A stretch of 41,738 bases of DNA from Planctomycetota bacterium (GCA_014238905.1 JABAAE010000004.1:1-41738); one strand, 5' to 3'; positions 32,771-41,606 are shown, numbered from the stretch's first letter. Translations and numbers: made by a program. The notes: generated by a model not told the origin, from the letters alone.

Positions 32771-33547
32771 TCAAGCTGCCTTGAGTGCCACCCGACCTGA
32801 TTCCAGATGAATCGTATGGTCTGACTCGTTAGCGATCTCTGGATCATGGGTCACCATGACAATCGTCAAACTCTCGTCGTCATTGAGATTTTTCAGCAAA
32901 GTCATTATTTCCTCGCCATTTTCCCGATCCAAATTACCAGTGGGTTCATCGGCAAGGAGTAGTTTTGGTGAAGCAATCAGCGATCTGGCAATTGCCACCC
33001 GCTGCATTTCACCGCCAGATAGCTCACGGGGTTTATGAGTGAACCGGTGCGAAAGACCTACCAAGTCTAAAAGATGCTTGGCACGTTCAACATAGGCTTT
33101 TTTATTAAATGCGTAACGGAAAAAATTTTCGGCAATCATCTTGGGGACCAAGACGTTTTCCAACGTCGTCAATTCAGGTAACAGGTGATAAAACTGGAAT
33201 ATGATCCCGATCGATTCGTTGCGGAATCGATCGCGTTCACGTCGTCCCAGGTTATCGATTCGATTATCCAAAAAATGGATTTCGCCTGAATCAGGGGCGT
33301 CGAGAGTCGCCAACAAATGCAGCAGAGTACTCTTTCCTGAACCGCTCTGGCCGACGATTGAAGTCAGCTTTCCTTGGGGCACTTCAAGGTCTACACCCTT
33401 GAGAACAGGAATAGCAAGGTTGGCCTTGGAATAGCTCTTGAAAATCCGATCGGCGCGCAAAATCGGTTTGTCCGGCAACCCTGAGCTTGTTTTGGGGCGG
33501 ACAATCTTCACGATCGGCTTATCGAAAAAGGCGGTTGTTCTGGGCAT
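32771..33547 (-). CDS. lolD: LolD-type ABC transporter ATP-binding protein
   Basis: The 258-residue ATPase has Walker A GQSGSGKST (66-74), a Q-loop FQFYHLLPEL, the signature LSGGEMQR (176-183), Walker B LLLADEPTGNLD (196-207) and the H-loop VTHDPEIA. These follow the MacB/LolD/FtsE class. An extra N-terminal segment of about 28 residues precedes the domain. The permease gene lies directly upstream on the same strand (59 bp), so the two form a transporter pair. The LolCDE role, releasing lipoproteins from the inner membrane toward the outer membrane, is inferred from the permease type; MacB-like export is the alternative. Confidence 0.86.
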   Translation of the reverse strand: MPRTTAFFDKPIVKIVRPKTSSGLPDKPILRADRIFKSYSKANLAIPVLKGVDLEVPQGKLTSIVGQSGSGKSTLLHLLATLDAPDSGEIHFLDNRIDNLGRRERDRFRNESIGIIFQFYHLLPELTTLENVLVPKMIAENFFRYAFNKKAYVERAKHLLDLVGLSHRFTHKPRELSGGEMQRVAIARSLIASPKLLLADEPTGNLDRENGEEIMTLLKNLNDDESLTIVMVTHDPEIANESDHTIHLESGRVALKAA

Positions 33548-33606
33548 GAAACAGGGTATATCGGGACTCTGGAAAAGAAATGGGCATGGTTCGCAAAACG
33601 GATTAT

Positions 33607-35250
33607 TTACTCGTAACGCAGTGCCTCCACCGGATGAAGACGAGATGCCCGGAATGAGGGCAACACACTTGCCATTACCGCAATCAAGGTCGCTCCAACG
33701 GCCACAATCAAAACGGTGAAGGGATTGATAATCGTTGGTATTTCGGTGAAGTAGTAAACCGTTGGATCAAAAACTTCACGACCGGTCATCCACTCAATCG
33801 CCCTGGCGACTTTGTTGATATTAATCACAAACAACAAACCCAGCGCCGTCCCCACACCCGAACCGACGACTCCCAGTGAGAATCCGTAGCTCAGAAAAAT
33901 GCTCAACACTCCCTCGTTGGGCGCCCCTAGTGACTTGAGAATGCCAATATCTTTTGTTTTCTCAACGACAATCATGAAGAAAATAGCAAGGATTCCAAAC
34001 CCTGCCACTGCAATGATCAAAAACAGCAGAATGTTCAGCAGCGTAATTTCCAATTCGACCGCGGCCAGCATGGGCCGCTGAACATCTTCCCAAGTCTGGA
34101 TTTGAAACCCGTGAATCATGGGTGGAAAAGCCGTTGCCAATTCGCTTCGCAACTGATCCAAATTGGATCCATCCCGAAATTTAAGTTGAATTCCTGTAAC
34201 GGCGGCCCGGCCATCAGGATCAATCATGCCCCTGATGCGTTGCAAATCGCTGAGGGGTAAAAATGCGAAAGAAGCGTCGTACTGGTGCATCTTGGACTCA
34301 TAAAAATCCACGACCGTGCAGACGGCACTTGCCGGACGAATGCTGCCGCCCGGTCCGTCTGCCGCTGGCAACGTAATCTGCACATCATCGCCAGGTCGAC
34401 AAAGAAATATATCGCTAACTTCGTCAGTGATGGCATCCCGAGCCTTTTGATGACCAATCGCCATGCCAAGAATAATCCCGACATGATGTTCGGTTGCGGG
34501 GTCAAAGCCTTGACCGGTTGGAGCCCGCACGCTGGAGTATGGATCTACAGCTGAGGGTTTGTTGTTGGTCTCGCCCGATTCAATAATCACCAGTGACCGA
34601 TCTTCGGTTTGCAAGTCCGGAAGTTGGCCCGGAATCGGGGCGAACACTTCATCACCAACCTGTTCCTGAACACTGGGGATTTTAGATTGCCGGACCTGCG
34701 GTTCTTCAATCCCAAATTGAAGCTTGTTGAATTCCTCCTGTAGTTTCAGTTCCGCTTCGACTTGTTGTCGGCGATGCGGCCAACCTGCTATATCGAGTCG
34801 TTGATCGTAGCCATTTTCATGCAACTGAAAACTAGGATGCTCCCGGTTATCAGCATTGAGAAGATACTTTTTGAAATCGCTAACCGAGGAATAGGTTTGG
34901 TCATCGATTCCCACCAACATCACCTGCTGGTTGATCATCTGGCCACGAAATTGAAAATTCAGCAGGGCAGGGCAGCGAACGATCGCCGTAGCGGCCTCCA
35001 ATTGATCACCACAAAGATCTTTAATTTTTGCAATGTAACCATCCGCATTCACAATTCCACGAACAGTGGGACTCTTGATCTCGACGTCCGAAAGCACACC
35101 ATGCAAACGATCTTTCATTTCATGGGTGAAACCCGACATAACAGCATTGACGACAATCAGTGTTGCCACGCCTAGGGTAACACTGATGATCGATGCCAAC
35201 GCGATATAACGTGTCTTGAGATATCGCCAAGCCAGCAAAACTTTGTACAT
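33607..35250 (-). CDS. lolC: LolC/LolE-type ABC transporter permease
   Basis: The 547-residue protein starts MYKVLLAWRYLKTRYIALASI, a typical LolC/E N-terminus, and has one N-terminal helix, a long periplasmic domain and three C-terminal helices of the FtsX family (ILLFLIIAVAGFGILAIFFMIVVE; KDIGILKSLGAPNEGVLSIFL; VEALRYE at the end). The ATG at 35250 has AAAGGA six bases upstream; a TTG at 35256 would add two residues. It is much longer than E. coli LolC (about 400 residues) because of inserted periplasmic sequence (about residues 130-240). Only one permease gene is present, so the complex may be a homodimer, as in LolF-type systems (inference). Confidence 0.86.
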   Translation of the reverse strand: MYKVLLAWRYLKTRYIALASIISVTLGVATLIVVNAVMSGFTHEMKDRLHGVLSDVEIKSPTVRGIVNADGYIAKIKDLCGDQLEAATAIVRCPALLNFQFRGQMINQQVMLVGIDDQTYSSVSDFKKYLLNADNREHPSFQLHENGYDQRLDIAGWPHRRQQVEAELKLQEEFNKLQFGIEEPQVRQSKIPSVQEQVGDEVFAPIPGQLPDLQTEDRSLVIIESGETNNKPSAVDPYSSVRAPTGQGFDPATEHHVGIILGMAIGHQKARDAITDEVSDIFLCRPGDDVQITLPAADGPGGSIRPASAVCTVVDFYESKMHQYDASFAFLPLSDLQRIRGMIDPDGRAAVTGIQLKFRDGSNLDQLRSELATAFPPMIHGFQIQTWEDVQRPMLAAVELEITLLNILLFLIIAVAGFGILAIFFMIVVEKTKDIGILKSLGAPNEGVLSIFLSYGFSLGVVGSGVGTALGLLFVININKVARAIEWMTGREVFDPTVYYFTEIPTIINPFTVLIVAVGATLIAVMASVLPSFRASRLHPVEALRYE

Positions 35251-35548
35251 TGCCAATCCTTTGGCTACTTTTATTCTGAACCCGATTTTTCAGGATTTTA
35301 CATTCAAAAAAGACTGCTGGTCACTTGCCCCTCAACAAAAGGGTGGTGTAATCATCAGCCTGTGTTTGACTAAAATCCAAAGGCGTTAAGTGTCCGGGAA
35401 ATTCTTCACCGTGAAGTCCGCCTTAAAACCAACTAAGGTTATAGAATTTCGAGGAATAAAACTCCATACTGATCCATCACCTGTTCTTTTCTGGCAGCGA
35501 TTTGGTCTCATCCACCGATCTAGCGGAGGATCATTCCCCAGTTGCCCT

Positions 35549-35613
35549 ACTATGACACCATCTCAACTACGACACCTCCTCAACTATGACACCCTAACTA
35601 TGACACCCTCTCA
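35549..35613. repeat. Tandem repeat, 17 bp x 4, containing the start codon of the DUF2141 gene
   Basis: Units ACTATGACACCATCTCA, ACTACGACACCTCCTCA, ACTATGACACCCTA (14 bp) and ACTATGACACCCTCTCA follow each other. Three of the four contain ATG. The last ATG (35600) is the most likely start of the following gene; the first (35552) is in frame with it. Confidence 0.9.
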
Positions 35614-36229
35614 ACTCTTTGCCGCCGAACGAAAGAAATCACCCCTGCTGAAGGGCTCGTTGTTGTGCGTTGTCGCGTTATTGGTCGGCTATTTCTTGAT
35701 CGGGTGGGGCGGGGCCAAAAACGATCAGCAGTGGAAAGACGTCCAAACCGGGACGGATCCGACGGCCGAGGTAAAATCGACTGATTCTGCCACGACGGCC
35801 GAGGCAACGCCTCAGGATGCATCAGAACAAGCTAGCAAATCACCCACTTCCCAGTCCGGGGAAACGACGTTTAACATCGAAGTTGTTTTTTCTGGAAAAA
35901 TAGAAAAAACAGGGCAAATCGTGGCAGGGATCTTTGACAATGCCTCCAATTTCAAGAGGCGCTCTGGCCCCATTCAGAGCGCTTTTTTAAAGCTCTCCGC
36001 TTCCGATGAGTTCGTCTGGGAATTTGTGGATCTTCCGCCGGGCATCTACGCAATTTCCGCCTATCATGATGCCAACGAGAACTCGACACTCGATAAGGGA
36101 GCTTTTGGTGTCCCGCAGGAACTATATGGTTTTTCCAACAACACACGAGGGAAATTCGGACCGCCCAATTTTTCCCAGTGTACTTTTGATTTAAACAGTT
36201 CGACCAGCTTGCAAATCGAGCTCCGTTAA
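35600..36229 (+). CDS. DUF2141-domain protein with N-terminal membrane anchor
   Basis: From ATG 35600 the protein is 209 residues. It has a short N-terminal segment, a membrane helix (LLKGSLLCVVALLVGYFLIGW), a threonine/serine/alanine-rich linker, and a C-terminal DUF2141 domain (about 90-209). The domain has IVAGIFDNASNFKR, FVDLPPGIYAISAYHDANENSTLDKGAFG and PQELYGFSNNTRGKFGPPNF, which match the family's strongest motifs. The function of DUF2141 is unknown; calcium binding is possible from DANENSTLD. The start could also be 35552, because the 17-bp repeat duplicated the start region. No ribosome binding site is visible at either. Confidence 0.85.
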   Translation: MTPSQLFAAERKKSPLLKGSLLCVVALLVGYFLIGWGGAKNDQQWKDVQTGTDPTAEVKSTDSATTAEATPQDASEQASKSPTSQSGETTFNIEVVFSGKIEKTGQIVAGIFDNASNFKRRSGPIQSAFLKLSASDEFVWEFVDLPPGIYAISAYHDANENSTLDKGAFGVPQELYGFSNNTRGKFGPPNFSQCTFDLNSSTSLQIELR

Positions 36230-36591
36230 TCCGGCAACTTCTTCACTCAAGTTACAGCGGCGAATTCCAGGTCACTCGACAACGCCGCACTCTCACCAAA
36301 CCCTAAAATTTGCCCGCGAGCTGGAATATCCCCAACGGGGCAGACTGAAGTGATGATAGAGTTTTCTTTGTTGGGACTGTTATCGAGAGGTTTTTTATCC
36401 AGTTATCAAGCCTGGATGACCGAAAATCAGTAGTCACGATTTCCAAAGGCAAGTTACAATACGTTTTAAAAAAAGTCGTGATCGTACCGAATCTCCTCGT
36501 GTACCAGACCTCCCCAGGCTCCAAAGCTTGGGCATCAAAGCTGCTTATCCAAAAATCGAGAAGAATAAATAAACGAAAAGCCTCAACGAAA
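36230..36591. other. Intergenic region after the DUF2141 gene
   Basis: About 360 bp without a gene I can support. Minus frame 36303-36761 crosses it and the lipoprotein region, but has no ribosome binding site and an odd composition. It is AT-rich toward the lipoprotein start. Confidence 0.4.
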
Positions 36592-36684
36592 ATGGAACAA
36601 ATGAGAAAACTAACACTCGCAGCGGTTATGGTTTCCTGCCTATTTTGGAACGGTTGCAACGGCTCCAAGCCGGGCGGCGGCTGA
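36592..36684 (+). CDS. Very short lipoprotein, possibly truncated by a double stop
   Basis: The frame encodes 30 residues with a good lipoprotein signal peptide, MRKLTLAAVMVSCLFWNGC, then NGSKPGGG, and ends at two adjacent TGA codons (36682-36687). After them the same frame stays open for 30 more codons to a third TGA at 36778-36780, reading GGTKSSSVGDKPAKVSTTSE and so on, with the serine/threonine/lysine composition of lipoprotein linkers. Either this is a tiny entericidin-like lipoprotein or a longer one broken by mutation. No ribosome binding site is evident at 36592 or at the in-frame ATG 36601. Confidence 0.5.
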   Translation: MEQMRKLTLAAVMVSCLFWNGCNGSKPGGG

Positions 36685-36840
36685 TGAGGCGGCACCAAAT
36701 CGTCTTCGGTCGGAGACAAACCAGCGAAAGTTTCCACAACTAGCGAACCAGCGACAACCAAGGTTCCAGAGTCAGATTGAACTGGAACAGGACGTTCTCA
36801 AGAATCGTTTGGGTTCTGATTGATGATCAGTCAGCGATTC

Positions 36841-37056
36841 TCAGGTCGCAACCTCGGTGGAATTGGCGATCACCCGGAATCGTTTTCGATCTCCAGAAAC
36901 CAAAAGGACGTCATCCTCTGAAAACGAGACGACTTCATCCAATGATCTTCGGTGAGAGTCAAAGACTGGGAAATTTAGGCCCTTTTTCTGAAAAAAACGG
37001 GGATCAAAGACCCCGTGATATTTTTTCCCTCTTTCAACCCAGGTGATGATAGACAT
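36841..37056 (-). CDS. Small protein of unknown function
   Basis: The minus-strand ATG at 37056 is preceded by CAGGAG (AGGAG, seven bases between), a strong ribosome binding site. The 71-residue product, MSIITWVERGKKYHGVFDPR..., is mixed and charged (LDEVVSFSEDDVLLVSGDRKRF), with no signal peptide or known family. A terminator-like hairpin lies within codons 14-22 on this strand, which is unusual for a real gene; see the separate entry. A frame extending to 37233 exists but the SD-linked ATG is preferred. Confidence 0.5.
   Translation of the reverse strand: MSIITWVERGKKYHGVFDPRFFQKKGLNFPVFDSHRRSLDEVVSFSEDDVLLVSGDRKRFRVIANSTEVAT
36991..37026. terminator. Terminator-like hairpin, bidirectional, inside the small ORF
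   Basis: ACGGGG (36997-37002) pairs with CCCCGT (37011-37016) around an 8-nt loop. On the minus strand a run of Ts (A-run 36991-36996) follows immediately; on the plus strand TTTTTT follows after four bases (37021-37026). It could end the plus-strand lipoprotein transcript or attenuate the minus-strand small ORF. Confidence 0.55.
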
Positions 37057-37702
37057 TTTGCTGCTCCTGAATAAATTCGTTGGACTAATAATTTCAGGAA
37101 CGACCGCACCCTCGGTAGCCAGCGGATGATCGGTGTCCCAAGAGCAGGATCGACTCATTTGCTGACAAGTTAGGTCCCAGCCTGTCAAAAAATGAGAAGG
37201 GGCCTTTTTTACCTGAAAAACGTCTGCTGACAACCATCGAGTTACAAACTTCCATCGGCCACCCTTCAGCTTGATTCCATCCCTGTGTTTATTGCCGTTT
37301 TCCCCTGTTTTCCCTTCGATTCCGTCCCTTTTTCCACCGGGGCTCCCTTTTTTCCAGAAGTCTCCGGAAATTCAGTTTCCGATCTCCATACCGAAGGTGA
37401 GCCGACCCCGTCACCAGAACTCGCAATAACGGTCCGTTGTGACCGATGAGCATGACCTTGCTCCGCCACGGTCACGCGATTCACCGAGAGATTTTCCCTG
37501 TTTTGAATCGGTATCGCGAGACCTTGATGACGTCTCGTTCATCTCATCAATCCGAGATTTAGCAGACCTATATTCTTGCCACGATCATTCTCAATGCTCC
37601 CTTCAAAACAGGCATGGAATGCTCTGTGAGAAGAAAATCTGAAGGATTTCCGCTCCCACAACCATGATTTAGTTTTTTTTTAAGAAAACCCACCAACTGA
37701 CG
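37057..37702. other. Intergenic region, possibly containing decayed coding sequence
   Basis: Minus-strand frames at about 37430-37600 and 37266-37484 both encode hydrophilic, serine/glutamate/lysine/glycine-rich peptides (MNETSSRSRDTDSKQGKSLG; then SETEFPETSGKKGAPVEKG) in different frames that overlap. That would fit a disordered tail broken by a frameshift, but low-complexity DNA could also produce it. No ribosome binding site or recognisable domain is present. Confidence 0.25.
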
Positions 37703-37731
37703 TTGACAAATAATCGCAGTGTTAGTAGTTA
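37703..37731 (+). promoter_or_regulatory. Candidate promoter of the secretin gene
   Basis: A perfect -35 TTGACA (37703-37708) is followed 17 bp later by TAGTTA (37726-37731), a weak -10. Transcription would begin near 37738, giving a leader of about 185 nt. The leader contains the palindrome CCTATCGATAGG (37763-37774) and the hairpin TGTTGG-CAAT-CCAACA (37829-37844), either of which could bind a regulator. Confidence 0.45.
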
Positions 37732-37923
37732 ACCCCCTCGAAAATTTAAATTGAAGCTAATTCCTATCGATAGGGGTCATTTAACGGTTCCGGTCTGCAC
37801 AAGGGCGAAACTCTCTTCGACCACTCCGTGTTGGCAATCCAACAGGTGGAAGAGAATCGAGGCAGTTCAAGGGACATTAAATCTATCGAGGTTAAAAAAG
37901 TATCTCTAAGGAAGGAGAATGAT

Positions 37924-40900
37924 TTGAAAGCCTCCGTGCGTTCGAAAACCACTCGGTGGGCCATGTTGTCCATGGTCACAGGTATTTTAGCCGTTGGTGA
38001 ATGTGGACAGCTCATTGCGTCTCCATTGTTCCCGGCATTTCCAACTCAGGCGAGCACAGGGGGTGATTTTGTCCCTCCTACTGGTCCGCCAAGTGCGAAT
38101 CCCAATTCGTTTAACCCCAATTCAGGTTTTACGCCTCCAGCTACGCAGGCCGATGATGCACCTTCCGCAACAACCGCGGCAAAGGAAGCGACTGCCCCCA
38201 CAGCGGATACACGTAAAGCCTACCTGCGCGACTCCCGTCGAGCACTGGCCAATGGTGATTTGCAGAAGGCTGAATTGATCCTGGCGGAACTCAAGGCGAT
38301 GGGTGGAAACTATCGGACCAACGAGGACTCTCCAGCAAGCGTTGAGTCGCTGATCAGTCAGGTCAAGCAAACTGCAGCCCGAAAGTCAGCTCTCCCCAAG
38401 GAAGCTTACGACCGTTCAGCAGCACAATTGCTCATCGTTCAGGCGGACAGTCTCCTCTACTATGGAGATGCGGAATTGGCGACCAAGCTGGCAAACGAAG
38501 CCAAGAGTCTTAATGTAGAGCTCTTGCCAACGCAAGTCACTCCAGATCAAATCCTGGCCAAAGCCGAAAAGATGCGTGGGCAAACTCCACCGTCCGTCAA
38601 TGAGAAAAACCGAAAGACGGTTTTGAATCTTACCGCTCAGGCACAGCTGGCCCTTGATCAGGGAAACAACAATCTTGCCAAGCAACTCATCCAGCAGGCG
38701 AAACAGTTAAATGTTCCTGAGTCCTCTTTCCAACCAGGCGATCTTCGACCATGGGAAGTGGAATCTCAATTTGGAAATGCCACCAACAACATCGCTCAGG
38801 TTGCTGCCAACGGCATAGGGCCGGCCAAAGCAACGCAAGCGATCGCTCAAACAGGCAACACTTCCGAAGGGCGAGCGATTTTCTTGAACGCGATGACGGC
38901 TTTCAAAAACAATGACAAAGTTGCTGCGTTGACAGGATTCAAGAAAGCCTGGAATTACCAGGACGAATTGACTCAGCAAGAGCAGAACCAATTAAAATCA
39001 GCCATCGACAATCTTTCGGGAACCGGATTACCGGAAATCGAAGATCCTCAAACCCGGCTGTCTCTTGATGCAATCGAGCAGGAACAGCAAATCATCTACC
39101 AAAGGATGTCCAACGAGGTTTTCCGAGAGCAGCAGGTCGCTGATCGATTAAATTCACAAAAGAATGCTCGAGCTGCCTTGACTCATCTTGAGTCATTGAG
39201 ATCGCGTGTCAATGGTTCACAATTGACCGAACAGCTAAAACGAAAATTATTGACCATTGTTGATCGAAAAATTACCGAGCAACAGGGATTTATCGAGAAG
39301 AACCTCGCTGAAATCCAAAACGAGGAGACTAACGACCAACGTCTCGCGGAAGTCAACTCTCGCCGTCAAAAGCAGGTGGACACTGGTAACACTGTTCAAC
39401 AACTAGTTGAAGAGTTTAACACGTTGATGGAGCAGCAACGATTTTCAGAAGCGGAAATGGTTGCTCGACAGGCCAACGACCTCGCGCCCGAACTCGATGT
39501 GGTTCAGGCATTGGTATGGAAGTCGAAATTTGCCACCCGCATGAAAAAGATGTTGGACATTAACGCCGCCAAAGAACAGGGTTTCAACGGTGCAATGCTT
39601 GATGTTCTGGCATCCAGTGCCAATACCATCGACGATGACACAAAGCCCCTCCGCTTTATGGAAGCCGAAAGCTGGAAAGACCTTTCCCGCCTTCGACTAC
39701 AGGAAATGCAAAAATCGGCCAACGAGTCGATTCAGGACATCGTCATTCGTAACAAGTTGCGGGAAAGAAAGATTGATGCCAGATTCGAAGACAAACCTCT
39801 CTGGGAAGTACTCGAATTGATGGGTGAGCAAGCCGGCGTCAACTTTAATTACGACAACCAGGCGATGGCGGAATCGGGAGTTACCAAGGAGCGTGTGGTC
39901 ACATTGCAGCTGCGAGAACCGATTTCTATGGAAGCTGCCTTGAACAACATGCTTCGTGACTTAAACCTGACGTTTATCGTGAAGGACGAGGTGGTATTAA
40001 TCACCAGTCCCCTTCGCAAATCACAGGATGTTTACGAACAAGTTTACTACGTTGCGGATTTGGTAGTTCCCATCCCGAATTTCGTATCCGCTCCGGCCAT
40101 GAGCCAGATGCCAGGTGTTTATAACGCCAATGGCTACGGCTATGCCAATAGCGGTTCGCAAAAGGTCCTCAACGCCAATTCCATGGCTTCGATCAATGCT
40201 TCGTCGGCGAGCAGCATTAATCCGGTTGTCGCTGCTCAGCAGTTGCCAGGCGGTGGTGGCGCTGCCGTACCGGGTACAGGTCAACAACCCGGTTTTGGCG
40301 GTAACAGTATGGCCCCCGGTGCCGGAGGAGGCGCGGCGATCGCCGACTTTGATCCGCTCATCGAGCTGATTCAAAACACGATTGATCCGCAAAGCTGGCT
40401 GGATACCAATGGTGGTCCTGGAACGATTAATGAATTCCGTGCCAATCTGAGTTTGGTAATCAGCCAAACCCTTGAGAATCACGAACGCATTCAGGATCTA
40501 CTGGAATCCCTGCGTCGTCTGCAGGATCTTCAAATCACTATCGAAGTTCGCTTTATCACTCTTAAGGATGACTTTTTTGAGCGTATCGGACTGGACTTTG
40601 ATTTTGATGTAGAAGACTCTTCTGGCCTTCCCCAACCCCTGACCGCGATCCCGGATACTATTTCCGGAACACGGATCTTTGGCCGGGACGCGACGGGTAA
40701 TCCAACCACCGATCTGGACCTGAGTTTTACTCAAGACAGTTTCACATCGGCGGTTCCCCAGTTTGGAGGATTTGATATCAACACGGCCGCAAACTTCGGA
40801 TTTGCGATCCTGTCCGACATCGAAGTTTTCTTCCTGATTCAGGCATCCAAGGGTGACAACCGGAGCAACGTGACTTCCGCTCCAAAAGTTACCTTGTTCA

Positions 40901-41499
40901 ATGGTCAAACGGCCAGTGTGAACAATACGTCGCTGAATCCCTTTGTAACGAGTGTCGAACCGGTCGTCGGCGACTTCGCTGCCGCCCAACGGCCGATCAT
41001 TACTCTGCTGACCGAAGGAACGTCATTGACTGTCAATGCCGTGGCCTCGGATGACAGAAGGTTCGTCCGGATGACATTGACACCGTTCTTTTCAAAGATC
41101 GGCGAAGTCAACACATTCACGTTTGAAGGATCGACCACATCCGCTGGTGGAACCAACGTTGTCGATCCCACCAATCCTAACAACATTCTTCAGAATGATG
41201 CCGGGATTACGACAACCGGTACCACCGTCCAATTGCCAGTCTTTTCGTTTGTCTCGGTCAATACGACCGTCAGCGTGCCGGACGGCGGAACGGTTCTGCT
41301 GGGTGGTATCAAGAGTCTTTCTGAGGGACGTACCGAAAGAGGCGTTCCATTCCTGAGCAACGTGCCGTACGTCAGCCGACTGTTCAAGAATGTAGGCATA
41401 GGCCGAACCTCTGAGAGTCTGATGATGATGGTCACACCACGGATCATCATTCAGGACGAAGAAGAAATTCGCCAGGTCGGGCAACCTGGCGGTAACTAA
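37924..41499 (+). CDS. Secretin (GspD/PilQ-like outer-membrane channel) with long helical N-terminal region
   Basis: The 1191-residue protein starts at TTG 37924, with AAGGAG six bases upstream (the frame extends to 37828 without support). A signal peptide (TTRWAMLSMVTGILAVGECG) precedes a proline/alanine-rich stretch and a helical repeat region (about 90-600; RRALANGDLQKAELILAEL, YYGDAELATKLANEAKSLNV). An STN/N0 domain lies at about 610-690 (IDARFEDKPLWEVLELMGEQ), a glycine-rich linker at about 770-805, and the secretin domain at about 865-1180. The secretin domain has SAPKVTLFNGQTASV, VPDGGTVLLGGIKS and GVPFLSNVPYVSRLFKNVGI, all diagnostic. It should form the outer-membrane pore of a type II secretion or type IV pilus-like system, matching the prepilin-like gene at the window's left edge, though no other components are present. 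Confidence 0.92.
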   Translation: MKASVRSKTTRWAMLSMVTGILAVGECGQLIASPLFPAFPTQASTGGDFVPPTGPPSANPNSFNPNSGFTPPATQADDAPSATTAAKEATAPTADTRKAYLRDSRRALANGDLQKAELILAELKAMGGNYRTNEDSPASVESLISQVKQTAARKSALPKEAYDRSAAQLLIVQADSLLYYGDAELATKLANEAKSLNVELLPTQVTPDQILAKAEKMRGQTPPSVNEKNRKTVLNLTAQAQLALDQGNNNLAKQLIQQAKQLNVPESSFQPGDLRPWEVESQFGNATNNIAQVAANGIGPAKATQAIAQTGNTSEGRAIFLNAMTAFKNNDKVAALTGFKKAWNYQDELTQQEQNQLKSAIDNLSGTGLPEIEDPQTRLSLDAIEQEQQIIYQRMSNEVFREQQVADRLNSQKNARAALTHLESLRSRVNGSQLTEQLKRKLLTIVDRKITEQQGFIEKNLAEIQNEETNDQRLAEVNSRRQKQVDTGNTVQQLVEEFNTLMEQQRFSEAEMVARQANDLAPELDVVQALVWKSKFATRMKKMLDINAAKEQGFNGAMLDVLASSANTIDDDTKPLRFMEAESWKDLSRLRLQEMQKSANESIQDIVIRNKLRERKIDARFEDKPLWEVLELMGEQAGVNFNYDNQAMAESGVTKERVVTLQLREPISMEAALNNMLRDLNLTFIVKDEVVLITSPLRKSQDVYEQVYYVADLVVPIPNFVSAPAMSQMPGVYNANGYGYANSGSQKVLNANSMASINASSASSINPVVAAQQLPGGGGAAVPGTGQQPGFGGNSMAPGAGGGAAIADFDPLIELIQNTIDPQSWLDTNGGPGTINEFRANLSLVISQTLENHERIQDLLESLRRLQDLQITIEVRFITLKDDFFERIGLDFDFDVEDSSGLPQPLTAIPDTISGTRIFGRDATGNPTTDLDLSFTQDSFTSAVPQFGGFDINTAANFGFAILSDIEVFFLIQASKGDNRSNVTSAPKVTLFNGQTASVNNTSLNPFVTSVEPVVGDFAAAQRPIITLLTEGTSLTVNAVASDDRRFVRMTLTPFFSKIGEVNTFTFEGSTTSAGGTNVVDPTNPNNILQNDAGITTTGTTVQLPVFSFVSVNTTVSVPDGGTVLLGGIKSLSEGRTERGVPFLSNVPYVSRLFKNVGIGRTSESLMMMVTPRIIIQDEEEIRQVGQPGGN

Positions 41500-41567
41500 G
41501 ATTGGGACTGATTTGGCTAAGGGGACCGACGAGTAACCTGGCTGATCAAACCCTTCATTCTCCGGAA

Positions 41568-41606
41568 AAACCGCTGATTCCAGTTTGGGTCAGCGGTTTT
41601 CTTTTT
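41568..41606 (+). terminator. Rho-independent terminator after the secretin gene
   Basis: AAACCGCTGA (41568-41577) pairs with TCAGCGGTTT (41590-41599) across a 12-nt loop, followed by TTCTTTTTCTT. It lies 68 bp after the secretin stop. Confidence 0.85.

Noticed and set aside
32556..32774. N-terminal extension of the coiled-coil protein
   Set aside because: The added residues are arginine-rich and overlap lolD; the internal ATG at 32555 has a ribosome binding site and signal peptide.
36303..36761. Minus-strand 152-codon frame
   Set aside because: It lies antisense to the small lipoprotein, with no ribosome binding site or family match.
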